A stretch of 64,000 nucleotides of DNA from Streptomyces sp. RKAG290 (GTDB lineage Bacteria > Actinomycetota > Actinomycetes > Streptomycetales > Streptomycetaceae), in contig NZ_JAJOZC010000001.1 in the NCBI RefSeq assembly GCF_023701695.1, positions 6,571,894 to 6,635,893 on the forward strand. The letters run 5' to 3'. Below the pieces are notes generated by a model. It saw only the letters and a list, made by a program, of their open reading frames with translations, was not told the DNA's origin and made no database searches. Below are positions 8,403 through 18,600 of this stretch, one piece after another. The position numbers and the translations under genes were made by a program. Position 1 is the first letter of the stretch. Every line of letters starts with the position of its first letter.

Positions 8403-11400
8403 CGTGTGGAGCCTTTCCGGTAGCTGGTGCGTCGGGCTGCGGCGGTGCGTCGTGCGTGCCGGTCACCGCCGCGCGCGGCGGCCGTGTCGGCGGGAGGGGT
8501 GATGCCGGGGGCCTCGGCGGCGGGCCCGGGGGCCGAACGGTCGAGGAAGGCGGCCAGGGAGGCGACGGTGGGGTGGCGGAACAGGTCGACGAGGCTGAGT
8601 TCGCCGTACGTCCCCCGCTCCCGGAGGGCGGACAGGACACTCAGCAGCCGGATCGAGTTGCCGCCCAGATCGAAGAAGTGATCGGTGACGGCGACCAGTT
8701 CGAGGTGGAGCACGCGCGCCCACAGGGCGGCGACCACCTGCTCGGTCGCGGTGCCCGCGACGGTGGCCGAGCCGTCCGGCCGGCACTGCACGGTGACGGG
8801 TTCCGGGAGCCGGGCCCGGTCGATCTTCCCGTTGCCGTTGAGCGGCATCTCGTCCAGGCGCACGAACACCTCCGGCACCATCGAGCCGGGCAGTCGCAGC
8901 GCGAGGTGGGCGCGCAGCTCCGCGTCCGGCGGCGCGGCCCCGTCCCGGCCCACGACGTACGCCACCAGCCGCTGCTCGGTGCCCGTGCCGCGGACGGTGG
9001 CCGCCGCCAGGGCGACGCCCGGCGCACCGGCCAGCAGGGTCTCGATCTCGCCGAGTTCGATGCGCACGCCACGCAGCTTGACCTGGAGGTCGGTGCGCCC
9101 GAGGTAGTGGATCAGACCGTGCGCGTCGATCCGGCCGAGGTCGCCGCTGCGGTACATCCGGGTACCCGGTGCGCCGTGCGGGTCGGCGACGAACCGTTCG
9201 GCGGTCAGGCCGGGCCGGCCGATGTAGCCCCGGCCCAGTGAGGCACCGGCGACGTAGATCTCACCGGCCACCCCGGCGGGGACCGGCCGCAGCCGCTCGT
9301 CGAGCACGTAGACACGCGCCCCGGGCACGGCGCCGCCGAGCACCACCGGCTCACCGGCGGTGAGCTCCGCGGTGGTCGCGTAGACGGTCACCTCGCTGGG
9401 CCCGTACGCGTTGACGATCCGCCGGCCGGGCGCGCTGAGCCGCCCCACCAGCTCGGGCGGGCACGCCTCGCCGCCGACCGCGACGGTCCGCAGATCGGGC
9501 AGCTGTCCGGTCAGGTCGGGCAGCAGCATCGCGGCGGACGGCGGCAGGAACACATAGGTGATGCGGGAGTCCCGCAGCCGCTCCAGCAGCGCCTCGCCGA
9601 TCCGCTCGTCCTCCCGGGGGATGTGCAGCTCCGCTCCGGCCACCCAGGGGAAGAACAGGTCGGAGACGGCCACGTCGAAGCCGAACGAAACGAACTGCAG
9701 CACCCGGTCGTCCGCGTCGACGGGGAAGGAGTGGCGCACCGCCCGGGTGAGGTTGACCAGAGCCCGGTGTTCGACGGCCACCCCCTTGGGGACGCCGGTG
9801 GAGCCCGAGGTGAACAGGACGTAGGCGAGGTCCCCGGGGGCCGGCGGGATGCCGGGTGTTGCGGGCCCCGGCGTGACGGGGTCCGTGACGGCCGGGCGGT
9901 CGAGCCGGATGCACGGCACCGCGAGGGCCGTCCCCTTCTGCGCGGTCTCCCGGGCGGTGATCAGGAGTCCGGTGCCCGAGCTCTCCACCATGTGGTGGAG
10001 CCTGGCCTCCGGCTGCGCCCCGTCCAGCGGTACGTAGGCGCCGCCCGCGCGCAGGACGGCGAGGGCCGCGATGCCCTGGTCGGCGGAGCGGGGCAGGAGC
10101 AGCCCGACCCGGAAGCCGGGCCGGACCCCGGCGGCGCGCAGCCGGGCGGCCAGCGCGTCGGTCCGGGCGAGCAGTTCGGCGTAGCTCAGTCGCAGGTCGC
10201 CGCAGACCAGGGCGGTGGCGTCGGGACGTATCGCGGCCTGGTCGGCGATCAGGTCGGGCACCAGGCGGTCCAGCGGCGCGGCCTGTGCGAGGCGGTCGGC
10301 GCCGTCGATGATCCGGCGGCGCTCGTCGGCCGCCACCAGCTCCACCTCGGACAGCGGCGCGGACGGGTCCGCGAGGAGCCCGGACAGCAGCGTGCGGAAG
10401 TTGTCCGTCCAGCGGCGCACCGTCGCGGCGTCGAACAGGTCGCTGCGGTAGATGAACTGAGCGGCGAGGTCGGCGCCCCACCGCTCCACGAACAGGTGGA
10501 AGTCGAACTTGGCGGTGTCCAGGGTCAGAGCGAGCCGTTCGGTCGTGGCGCCCGCCAGCCGCAGATCGAGCTCGGCCTCGTCGTCGTAGCTGAGCGCCAC
10601 CTGCACCACCGGGTCGTGGCTCGTCTCGCGGACCGGGGCGAGGGTGTCGACCACCGCCTCGAACGGCGCGTCCTGGTAGGGCTGGGCCGCGAGCAGCGAG
10701 GCCCGGACCCGGCCGGTGAGCTCGTCGAGGGACGGGTCGCCCGACACGTCCACGCGCAACGCCAGGGTGTTGGTCAGCATCCCGGCCATCTCCTGGAGTT
10801 CGGGCCGTTCGCGCCCCGACGCCGGGTAGCCGACAACCAGGTCCTCGCGGCCGCAGAGGCGGGCGAGGAAGGCGCTGTAGACCGCGAACATCGTCATGAA
10901 CGGAGTGGCGGCCTGTGACGCGGCCACCTCGGCCAGGCGTTCCCTGACCTCGGCGCCGAGCAGGAAGCGCTCGGTCCCCCCGGCGGTCGTGCGGACCGGT
11001 GGGCGCGGGCGGTCCAGCGGCAGTTCCATGGCGACGGGCGCGCCGCGCAGTCGGTCGACCCAGTGCTCCACGGACGCCTCGAACGCGCCGGCCTCGGTGC
11101 GCTCCCGCTGCCAGGCGGAGTAGTCGGGGAACTGGAGCGGGAGTCCGGCCGGCCGGCCGGCCGCACCTCGCGCCTCCTGCCGGTACCCGTCGGACAGCCC
11201 GTCCAGCATGATGCCGAGCGACCAGCCGTCGCAGACCAGGTGATGGGCGACGAGGAGCACCCGGTGGCTGCCGTCGTCGACGGCGTACACGGTGCAGCGC
11301 AGCAGCGGCCCCGCGGCGGTGTCGAAGGGGCGGGCGGCGTCGGCCCGGACCAGGGCGTCCGCGCCGTCGGCGGGCACGTCCTGCCGGACCGTGAGCCGCA

Positions 11401-11695
11401 CCCGGCCGACGGCCGAGACGCGCTGCGCCGGAGTGCCGTCGTCGGCGGTCCGAAAGACGGTCCGCAGTGCCTCGTGGCGGGCGACGAGCGCATCCAGGGC
11501 ACGGCCGAACGCGGCGGTGTCGAAGGGCCCGTGCACGGCGAACGCGACCGGGACGTTGTACTGCGCGGTGCCCGGATTCAGCTGGTCGAGGACCAGCAGA
11601 CGGCTCTGGGCGTCGGAGGCGGGGAACTCGTACTCCTCGTCCCCGCCGCCCTCCTCGGCGTGGAGGTCGATGAGATCGACGGTGTCGACGGTCAT
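8399..11695 (-). CDS. NRPS module C-A-PCP
   Basis: A 1098-residue single module. The condensation domain (about 25-450) has HHLVCDG at 151-157. The adenylation domain (about 470-960) has FTSGSTGVPKG, NAYGPSE and the NGNGKID lysine. The carrier has LGGNSI near residue 1015, followed by a basic tail. Hand-read specificity residues are roughly D-V-S-F-A-G-A-V-Y-K, which I cannot match to a known amino acid. The C domain looks LCL-type. No thioesterase; the next gene, overlapping by 4 bases, is the KS-ACP, so the peptidyl chain is probably extended by one ketide unit. The frame is intact. Confidence 0.93.
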   Translation of the reverse strand: MTVDTVDLIDLHAEEGGGDEEYEFPASDAQSRLLVLDQLNPGTAQYNVPVAFAVHGPFDTAAFGRALDALVARHEALRTVFRTADDGTPAQRVSAVGRVRLTVRQDVPADGADALVRADAARPFDTAAGPLLRCTVYAVDDGSHRVLLVAHHLVCDGWSLGIMLDGLSDGYRQEARGAAGRPAGLPLQFPDYSAWQRERTEAGAFEASVEHWVDRLRGAPVAMELPLDRPRPPVRTTAGGTERFLLGAEVRERLAEVAASQAATPFMTMFAVYSAFLARLCGREDLVVGYPASGRERPELQEMAGMLTNTLALRVDVSGDPSLDELTGRVRASLLAAQPYQDAPFEAVVDTLAPVRETSHDPVVQVALSYDDEAELDLRLAGATTERLALTLDTAKFDFHLFVERWGADLAAQFIYRSDLFDAATVRRWTDNFRTLLSGLLADPSAPLSEVELVAADERRRIIDGADRLAQAAPLDRLVPDLIADQAAIRPDATALVCGDLRLSYAELLARTDALAARLRAAGVRPGFRVGLLLPRSADQGIAALAVLRAGGAYVPLDGAQPEARLHHMVESSGTGLLITARETAQKGTALAVPCIRLDRPAVTDPVTPGPATPGIPPAPGDLAYVLFTSGSTGVPKGVAVEHRALVNLTRAVRHSFPVDADDRVLQFVSFGFDVAVSDLFFPWVAGAELHIPREDERIGEALLERLRDSRITYVFLPPSAAMLLPDLTGQLPDLRTVAVGGEACPPELVGRLSAPGRRIVNAYGPSEVTVYATTAELTAGEPVVLGGAVPGARVYVLDERLRPVPAGVAGEIYVAGASLGRGYIGRPGLTAERFVADPHGAPGTRMYRSGDLGRIDAHGLIHYLGRTDLQVKLRGVRIELGEIETLLAGAPGVALAAATVRGTGTEQRLVAYVVGRDGAAPPDAELRAHLALRLPGSMVPEVFVRLDEMPLNGNGKIDRARLPEPVTVQCRPDGSATVAGTATEQVVAALWARVLHLELVAVTDHFFDLGGNSIRLLSVLSALRERGTYGELSLVDLFRHPTVASLAAFLDRSAPGPAAEAPGITPPADTAAARGGDRHARRTAAARRTSYRKGSTR

Positions 11696-11699
11696 GGTT

Positions 11700-14600
11700 T
11701 CAGTCCCCTCGGAGGGCGGTTTCGAGGACCGCGGCGATCTCCGCCGCCGGGCCCGGGTTGAGTACGTCGCTGTGACCGCAGTCCAGTTCGTGCACGTCGA
11801 GCGCGGCGGTCACACGCCGCCAGGCCTCGGTCTTCTCGGTGGTGGTCGGCCAGGCGTCGTGCGTCGCGGAGAAGAGCGTCGTCGTGCCCTCGTAGCCGGA
11901 CGGGCGCCAGCGCCGGACCAGTGCGGTGTGATGCGCGCCGACGTCGACCAGGGTGTTCAGGGCGGCGTCGGACAGGCCGTCGAAGGCCCCCTCGTGGGCC
12001 ATGGCGAACACCGCGGCCCGCTTCAGGGGTCCGGGCGGCAGCGGCAGTCCGGGGGCGTGGGAGTGGAGCAGGATGCGCAGCATCTCGTCCTCGACGGCTG
12101 CGGGGTCCAGCGGGGTGCGGGCGATCTCGTCCGGCATCGGCATCGCGTCCACCACGGCGAGCATCGCCACCTCCTCGCCGGCCGCGCGCAGCCGCACCGC
12201 CAGCTCGTGGGCGAGCGGCCCGCCGAAGGACCGGCCGAGCAGCAGGTACGGCCCGTGCGGCTGGAGCTCACGGACGCGCGGCAGGTACAGGTCCGCCATC
12301 TCGCCGATGGTCGGCGGGAGCAGGTCCACGCCGGTCAGCAGCGCCGGACTCTGGAGGGTGTGCACCGGCCGGGCCGGATCGAGGTGCGGCAGCAGGTTCA
12401 CGTACGACCAGCCCAGGCCCAGCCCCGGGTGCACGCAGATGAGCGGAGTACGGTTCCCGCCGGCCCGCAGCGTGAGGACGGGCGCCAGGCTGTTGTGCTG
12501 CGGCTCGCCCCGCGGCGTCGCGGCCGTGGGGCGTCCGGCGGCGGGCCGCAGGGGTATCCGCGGGGCGGGGCCGTCCGCGGTGGGCAGCGCGTCGAGGCGG
12601 GCGGCGAGAGCGGCCGGGGTCGGTGCGTCGAACAGGGCGGAGACCGGGATCCGTACGCCGAGGACCGTCTCGATCTTCGACTTCAGGCGCAGGGCCGTCA
12701 GTGAGTGGCCGCCTGCCAGGAAGAAGTCGGTGTCGGGCCCGACCGCGGGGATGCCGAGCACGGTGCCGAACAGGGCGCACAGCTCCTGCTCGCGCGGGGT
12801 GCGCGGGGCCCGGTGGGCCGCCGGTTCCCCGGTGGGTCCGGGGTCGGGCAGCGCGGCCCGGTCGACCTTTCCGTGGCGGGTGAGCGGCACCTCGTCGATG
12901 CGGGCCCACAGGGACGGCACCAGGTGCGCGGGCAGGTGCTGAGCGGCATGCGCCCGTGCCCCGGCGAGGGTCCGGCGCCACCGCTCCTGCGGGTCCGCAC
13001 CCGAGCCGTCGTCCGGCCCCGCCGCCGGCACCAGCCAGGCGGCCAGCACCTTGCCGCCGGCGGCGTCGAGCCGGGCACCGGCCACGGCGCGCGCCACGCC
13101 GGGGCAGCCGGCCAGCGCGGTCTCGACCTCGGCGGGCTCCACGCGGAAGCCCCGCACCTTGATCTGGTCGTCGGCCCGGCCCACGAACTCCAGGGCGCCC
13201 TCCGGCGTGCGGCGCACCAGGTCGCCGGTGCGGTACATGCGGCTGCCGGGCGGCCCGTACGGATCGGCGGTGAACCGCTCCGACGTGGCCACCGGCCGTC
13301 CGAGGTAGCCCTGGGCGAGGCCGGTGCCGCCGATGTACAGCTCGCCGGTCGCGCCCGCCGGAACGAGACGCAGCCCGGCGTCCAGGACGTGCGCCCGGGT
13401 GTTGTCCAGGGGGCGTCCGATGGGAACGGCGCCCGGGTGACCCGTCGGCTCCGCGGTCGCGGTGTGCGCGGTGGCGAACACCGTCGTCTCGGTGGGGCCG
13501 TAGCCGTTGACGACCACGGTGCCCGGGCAGTGCTCCCGCAGACGGCGCACGGTCTCGGGTGCCAGGACGTCGCCGCCGGACCACACCTCGCGCAGCCCGG
13601 ACAGGGCGTCGGGCGCGATCTCCGCCACGGTGCGCAGCAGTTCGGGTGTGAGCATGAGCGCGGTGACCCGCCGGTCGGCGACCACCCGCTTGAGCAGGTC
13701 GGGCGTGACCGCTTCGGCCGGGGCGACGACCACGGTCCCGCCGTTCAGGAGCGGGATCCACACCTCGTAGGTCGAGGCGTCGAACGTGTACGGGTTGTGC
13801 AGCAGGACCCGTTGGTGGGCGCCGCCCGCGAAGCGGCCGTCGGCGGCGAGCTCGGTGATCGCCTGCTGCGGTACGACCACGCCCTTGGGCTCCCCGGTGG
13901 AACCGGAGGTGTAGATCACGCAGGCCGCGGACCCGGGAGGGGCGTCGACCGCGTCGAAGGGCGTCGTGCCGGACGCTTCGGTGAGGTCAAGCACCGCGGT
14001 GCCGGCGGGCAGGGGAGCGGGGCCGGTACCTGTCCCCGCGACGAGGACCAGGGTGGGCGCCGCCGCGGACAGCAGCCGGGCCAGCCGCTCCGGCGGATGC
14101 GCCGGGTCGAGGGGGAGCCAGCAGGCGCCCGCCTTGAGGACCGCGAGCTGGGCGACGACCAGGGAAGCCGATCGCGCCAGCAGCAGGGCCACGGTGTGCC
14201 CCGGCGCCACGCCGGCCCGCACCAGGCGGCCGGCCAGCCGGTCCGAAGCGGCGTCGAGCCCGGCGTAGCTGAGGCTCTCACCGTCCGTGTCGACGGCCGG
14301 CGCGTCCGGGGTCCGGGCCACCTGGGCGGCGAACCGCCCGGTCAGGGTGGCGGGTTCGGCGGGCGGGCGGGACGGGCCGTCGGCCAGCGCGAGCAGGTGG
14401 TGCCGCTCCGCCACGGGCAGCGCGTCGATGTCCTCGACGGGGGTGTGCGGAGAGCGGGCCAGCTGCTCCAGTACGTGGGCCAGGCGCCCGGTCACGGAGG
14501 CGGCCGAGATGCCCCGGCGGCAGCTCACCGACAGCAGCAGCCGGTCCTCGGCGACCGCCGCTATCGTGACCGGGTAGTGCGTCGCGTCGGTCACCTTCAC

Positions 14601-15677
14601 CAGGCGCACGGCGTCGGGGCCCTGCTGACTCCCGGCATTCCGCGGGAAGTTCTCGAAGGCGAGGATCGAGTCGAAGAGTTCACCGGCCCCCACGGCGCGC
14701 TGCACCTCGGCGGCGCGGGCGTGGTGGTGGCCCAGCAGGCGGGACTGCTCGTCCTGGATCCGGCGCAGCAGTTCGTCCACCCGCTCGCCGTCCCGCAGCC
14801 GCACCCGTACCGGCAGGGTGTTGATGAACAGGCCGGCCATGGACTCGACCCCGGGCAGATCGTGCGGGCGTCCCGAGACGACCGCGCCGAACACCAGGTC
14901 CCGGGACCCGGTCAGCCTGGCCAGGACCAGCGCCCAGGAGACCTGCACCAGGGTGTTGAGGGTGACGCCCGCGGCGGCGGCCCGCCGCACCAGCATCCCG
15001 GTGAGACCGGTGGTCAGCCACACCTGGGAACGGTCGGGTGCCGTGTCCGGTCCGGCAGGGGCCAGCAGCGCGGGCCGCTCCAGGCCCGCCAGCGCCTCGC
15101 ACCAAGCGGCTTCGGCCTTGTGCCGGTCCTGGCCGCTCAGCCACACCAGGTAGTCCCGGTAGGGCGTGGCGGGCGGCAGCGGATTCCCCGCCACCAGGGC
15201 CGCGAGGTCCCGTTCGACGACCGGCATCGACCAGCCGTCCAGCAGGATGTGGTGGAAGGACACGATGAGTTCGCCACCGGTGTCGCGGCGCAGGAACGTG
15301 GCACGGACCAGCGGCGGGCGGGCCAGGTCGAAGCGGAGCGACGCGTCCTCGCGCAGCGCCTCCTCGGTCCGGGCGACGGCCTCGTCCGCGGTGAGACCCG
15401 CCAGGTCCACGCGGGCCCACGGCACCCCGACCGCCTTCGGCACGACCTGGACCGGCCGGTCCAGCCGCTCGTGCCGGAAGCAGGCACGCAGATTCGGATG
15501 CCGGTCCAGGAGCGCGCCGACCGCAGTCCGTACCGTCTCCTCGGTGATCCCGGGGCCGATCAGGAAACGGGCCTGCACCAGGTAGGGGTCGGGGCCCTCG
15601 GTCTCCCGGGCGGCGTGGAAGAGCAGGCCCTCCTGCAGCGGGGAGAGCGGCAGTACGTCCGCGATGCGCTCGTTCAT
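11700..15677 (-). CDS. NRPS termination module C-A-PCP-TE
   Basis: A 1325-residue protein. The C domain starts with PLSPLQEG and has HHILLDG at 142-148, features typical of condensation after an epimerase (DCL type). It follows the gene that ends in an E domain. The A domain has YTSGSTGEPKG and GYGPTE; hand-read code about D-A-Y-M-W-G-G-V-F-K. The PCP has AGGHSL. The C-terminal thioesterase has GRSFGG with the nucleophile near Ser1150 and a late CGH catalytic His. The long frame runs upstream, but the true start is the ATG at 15677, which overlaps the previous stop (ATGA). It releases the minus-strand peptide. Confidence 0.93.
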   Translation of the reverse strand: MNERIADVLPLSPLQEGLLFHAARETEGPDPYLVQARFLIGPGITEETVRTAVGALLDRHPNLRACFRHERLDRPVQVVPKAVGVPWARVDLAGLTADEAVARTEEALREDASLRFDLARPPLVRATFLRRDTGGELIVSFHHILLDGWSMPVVERDLAALVAGNPLPPATPYRDYLVWLSGQDRHKAEAAWCEALAGLERPALLAPAGPDTAPDRSQVWLTTGLTGMLVRRAAAAGVTLNTLVQVSWALVLARLTGSRDLVFGAVVSGRPHDLPGVESMAGLFINTLPVRVRLRDGERVDELLRRIQDEQSRLLGHHHARAAEVQRAVGAGELFDSILAFENFPRNAGSQQGPDAVRLVKVTDATHYPVTIAAVAEDRLLLSVSCRRGISAASVTGRLAHVLEQLARSPHTPVEDIDALPVAERHHLLALADGPSRPPAEPATLTGRFAAQVARTPDAPAVDTDGESLSYAGLDAASDRLAGRLVRAGVAPGHTVALLLARSASLVVAQLAVLKAGACWLPLDPAHPPERLARLLSAAAPTLVLVAGTGTGPAPLPAGTAVLDLTEASGTTPFDAVDAPPGSAACVIYTSGSTGEPKGVVVPQQAITELAADGRFAGGAHQRVLLHNPYTFDASTYEVWIPLLNGGTVVVAPAEAVTPDLLKRVVADRRVTALMLTPELLRTVAEIAPDALSGLREVWSGGDVLAPETVRRLREHCPGTVVVNGYGPTETTVFATAHTATAEPTGHPGAVPIGRPLDNTRAHVLDAGLRLVPAGATGELYIGGTGLAQGYLGRPVATSERFTADPYGPPGSRMYRTGDLVRRTPEGALEFVGRADDQIKVRGFRVEPAEVETALAGCPGVARAVAGARLDAAGGKVLAAWLVPAAGPDDGSGADPQERWRRTLAGARAHAAQHLPAHLVPSLWARIDEVPLTRHGKVDRAALPDPGPTGEPAAHRAPRTPREQELCALFGTVLGIPAVGPDTDFFLAGGHSLTALRLKSKIETVLGVRIPVSALFDAPTPAALAARLDALPTADGPAPRIPLRPAAGRPTAATPRGEPQHNSLAPVLTLRAGGNRTPLICVHPGLGLGWSYVNLLPHLDPARPVHTLQSPALLTGVDLLPPTIGEMADLYLPRVRELQPHGPYLLLGRSFGGPLAHELAVRLRAAGEEVAMLAVVDAMPMPDEIARTPLDPAAVEDEMLRILLHSHAPGLPLPPGPLKRAAVFAMAHEGAFDGLSDAALNTLVDVGAHHTALVRRWRPSGYEGTTTLFSATHDAWPTTTEKTEAWRRVTAALDVHELDCGHSDVLNPGPAAEIAAVLETALRGD

Positions 15678-18600
15678 CGTCGGTCCCCTTCCTCGCGGGT
15701 GGCGTCCGCGCCGTCGGGGACGGGTTCGAGATCCCCGAAGTCCATCTCCTGCGCGAGCAGTTCGAGCTGGTCGCCGGTGAGGTCGACGAGCGGGAAGTCG
15801 GACGGGGTGTGGACGGCCTCCGCGTCCGGCCCGCAGTGGTCCGCGAGGACGCCGAGCGCCTCGGACCACGCCGCGGCCAGGGCGCGCGCCTCGTCCTCGG
15901 TGAACAGTCCCGACGGGTAGGAGAAGCTCGCCTCCAGCAGGGGCTCGCCGTTCTCCTCGACGGCCATCACGTCGACCTCCAGGGCGTGTGCGAGCGGCAC
16001 GGCGTCCGGCCCGAGGTCGAGCAGCCGCCCGCCCGCCGCGTCGGTCGCGGTGAACCGCCCCAGATAGTTGAACCGGACATCGGGTACGGGGAGCGCGGCG
16101 AGTGCCGGACGCGTCCCCGGGTCGAGGTAGCGCAGCAGCCCCCAGCCGAGCCCGCCGGAGGGCACCGCCCGCAGCTGCTCCTTGACGCACTTCAGCGCCT
16201 CGCCCGGCCGGCCGCCGGCCGTCACCGACGCGGCCCCGATGTCCAGGCGGACCGGGTACTGCGTGGTGAACCAGCCGACGGTGCCGGACACATCGGCCTG
16301 GGCGGAGACGACCTCACGCCCATGGCCCTCCAGGTGGACGACGAGCGCGGATCCGCTGCCCCGTCGCCGCACGGCCGCCGCGGTCAGCGCGGTCAGCATC
16401 ACCGCGTCGGGCCGGCAGTTGAAGGCGGCAGGCAGGGTGACGAGCACACTCCGGGTGAGCTCGGGGCTCAGCTCGAAGGTGAGGGTCTCCCGCCGGCCTT
16501 CCTGCCCCGGCCGTCGGTGAGACGGGCCTGCGGATCAGCCAGCTGGCTCTGCCACCAGGGCAGTTCCCCGGTACGCAGACCGGCCTCCTGGGAGAGCAGC
16601 CGGGACCACCGGGCGAACGACGTGGTCCTGGCCGGCGCCGCGTCGCTCTCGGGCGGGGGGCGAGTGCGGCGGCCAGTTCCTGTCCGAGGACCCGCCAGGA
16701 GAAGCCGTCCACCGCTAGGTGGTGCACGGTCAGCACCAGTGCGCCGGGCCGGCCTCGGCCGGGGTCGAGCCACACCGCCCGCACCATCTCGCCGTCCTCG
16801 GGCCGCAGTGCCGTGGTGCGTGCCAGCTCCGTCGCCCGGACGTGGAGATCGGCGTCCGCCGCCACTGTCAGCCGGACGGTCCGCGCGTTGGCCGGTGCGC
16901 TGTCGACGGGCACCTCCAGCTCCCAGTCGCTGCCGTCCCCGCGCCGCAGGCGCATCCGCAGTGCCGCATGCCGCCCGACCAGGGTGGCGACGGCTTCCTC
17001 GATCGCCGCGAGGCCGGTGCCGGGCGCCAGCGGGAACAGCATGGACTGCGTGAACGCCGAGGTGTCCAGCACCTGTTCGCGCCACCAGTGCATCACCGGG
17101 GTGAGGGGCAGCCGCCCGGAACCGGTGTCCTCCTCCGCCGGGGCGTCGGTCCCGGGCGTGCGGGCCAGCACGGCCAGCCGTGCGGGAGTGCGTACGGTGA
17201 ACACGTCGTGCGGCGAGAGCACGAGACCGGCCGCCCTCGCCCGGGCCGCGAGCTGGATCGCCATGATGCTGTCGCCGCCGAGACGGAAGAAGTCGTCGTC
17301 GGCGCCGGCCTGTTCGAGGTCCAGGAGCTCCGCGAAGAGCCCGCAGAGGATCTCCTCACGCACCGACCCCGGGAGCCGGACGGCGTCACCGGCCCGCCGG
17401 GCGGGCGCGGGCAGAGCGGCCCGGTCCAGCTTGCCGTGGGACGACAACGGCAGTGCGTCCAGGGCCACGACGGCGGCCGGGACCATGGCCGCGGGCAGCC
17501 GGCCAGAGGCGTGCAGGAGCAGCGCGTCCTCGTCGATCTCGGCGCCCTGCGCGGGCACCACGTACGCGACGAGCTGTGCGGCGCCCGGCCGGTCGTGCCG
17601 GACGACGGCCACCGCCCGCTCCACGGAAGGGTGTTCGGCCAGGGCGGCGGCGACCTCGCCCGGTTCGATCCGCAGCCCGCGCAGCTTCACCTGCTCGTCG
17701 TCGCGCCCGAGGTAGTACGTGAGGCCGTCGTCGTCCCGGTGGACCAGGTCGCCGGTGCGGTACATGCGGCTGCCGGGCGGACCGTAGGGGTCGGCGACGA
17801 ACCGCTCGGCGGTGAGCGCGGCACGCCCCAGGTAGCCGAGGGCGAGTGCGGCACCGGCCAGGTAGAGCTCGCCGCCGACCCCGGCCGGCACCGGACGCAG
17901 CCGGTCGTCGAGTACGTAGGCGGTCGTGCCCGCCACCGGTGTGCCGATGGGCGGCACCGTCGTGTCGGCGTCCAGCGGCCCGGAGAAGGTGGCGACGACG
18001 GTGGACTCGGTGGGCCCGTAGGCGTTGTGGAAACGCCGTCCGGCCCCGGCCCAGCGGGCCACCAGGTCCGGCGGGCAGGCCTCCGCGCCGACGACCAGGG
18101 TGCGCAGTTGCGGATGAGGCCCGGCCGGCACGGTCGCCAGCACGGACGGCGGGACGAACGCGCAGGAGATCCGCCGCTCGCTCAGCACCGTCCCGAGCGC
18201 CTCGCCCACGAGGGGCCCCGGAGGCGGCAGCACCAGGGTTCCGCCCGAGCCGAAGGCCAGGCACAGTTCGCCGACGGAGATGTCGAAGGAGGGCGGCCCG
18301 AGCTGGAGCACCCGGCTGTCGGTGTCCAGCGCGATGCCCTCGACCAGGCTGCGGGTGAGCGCGGCCACGCCGGCATGGGTGACCAGCACCCCCTTGGGGG
18401 TTCCGGTGGAGCCGGAGGTGTGGATGACGTGGGCGACACCGTCCAGGTCGGGCCCGGCCGCGGGCAGCGGCGCTCCGGCCCAGGCGTCCTCGTCCAGGAC
18501 CAGGGCCGGGACGCCGGTGTCCAGGGGGCGGCGCCGGGTTCGGTGACCACGAGCACGGGCGCGGCCTCGGCGAGTACCCGGCGGATGCGCTCGGCCGGGT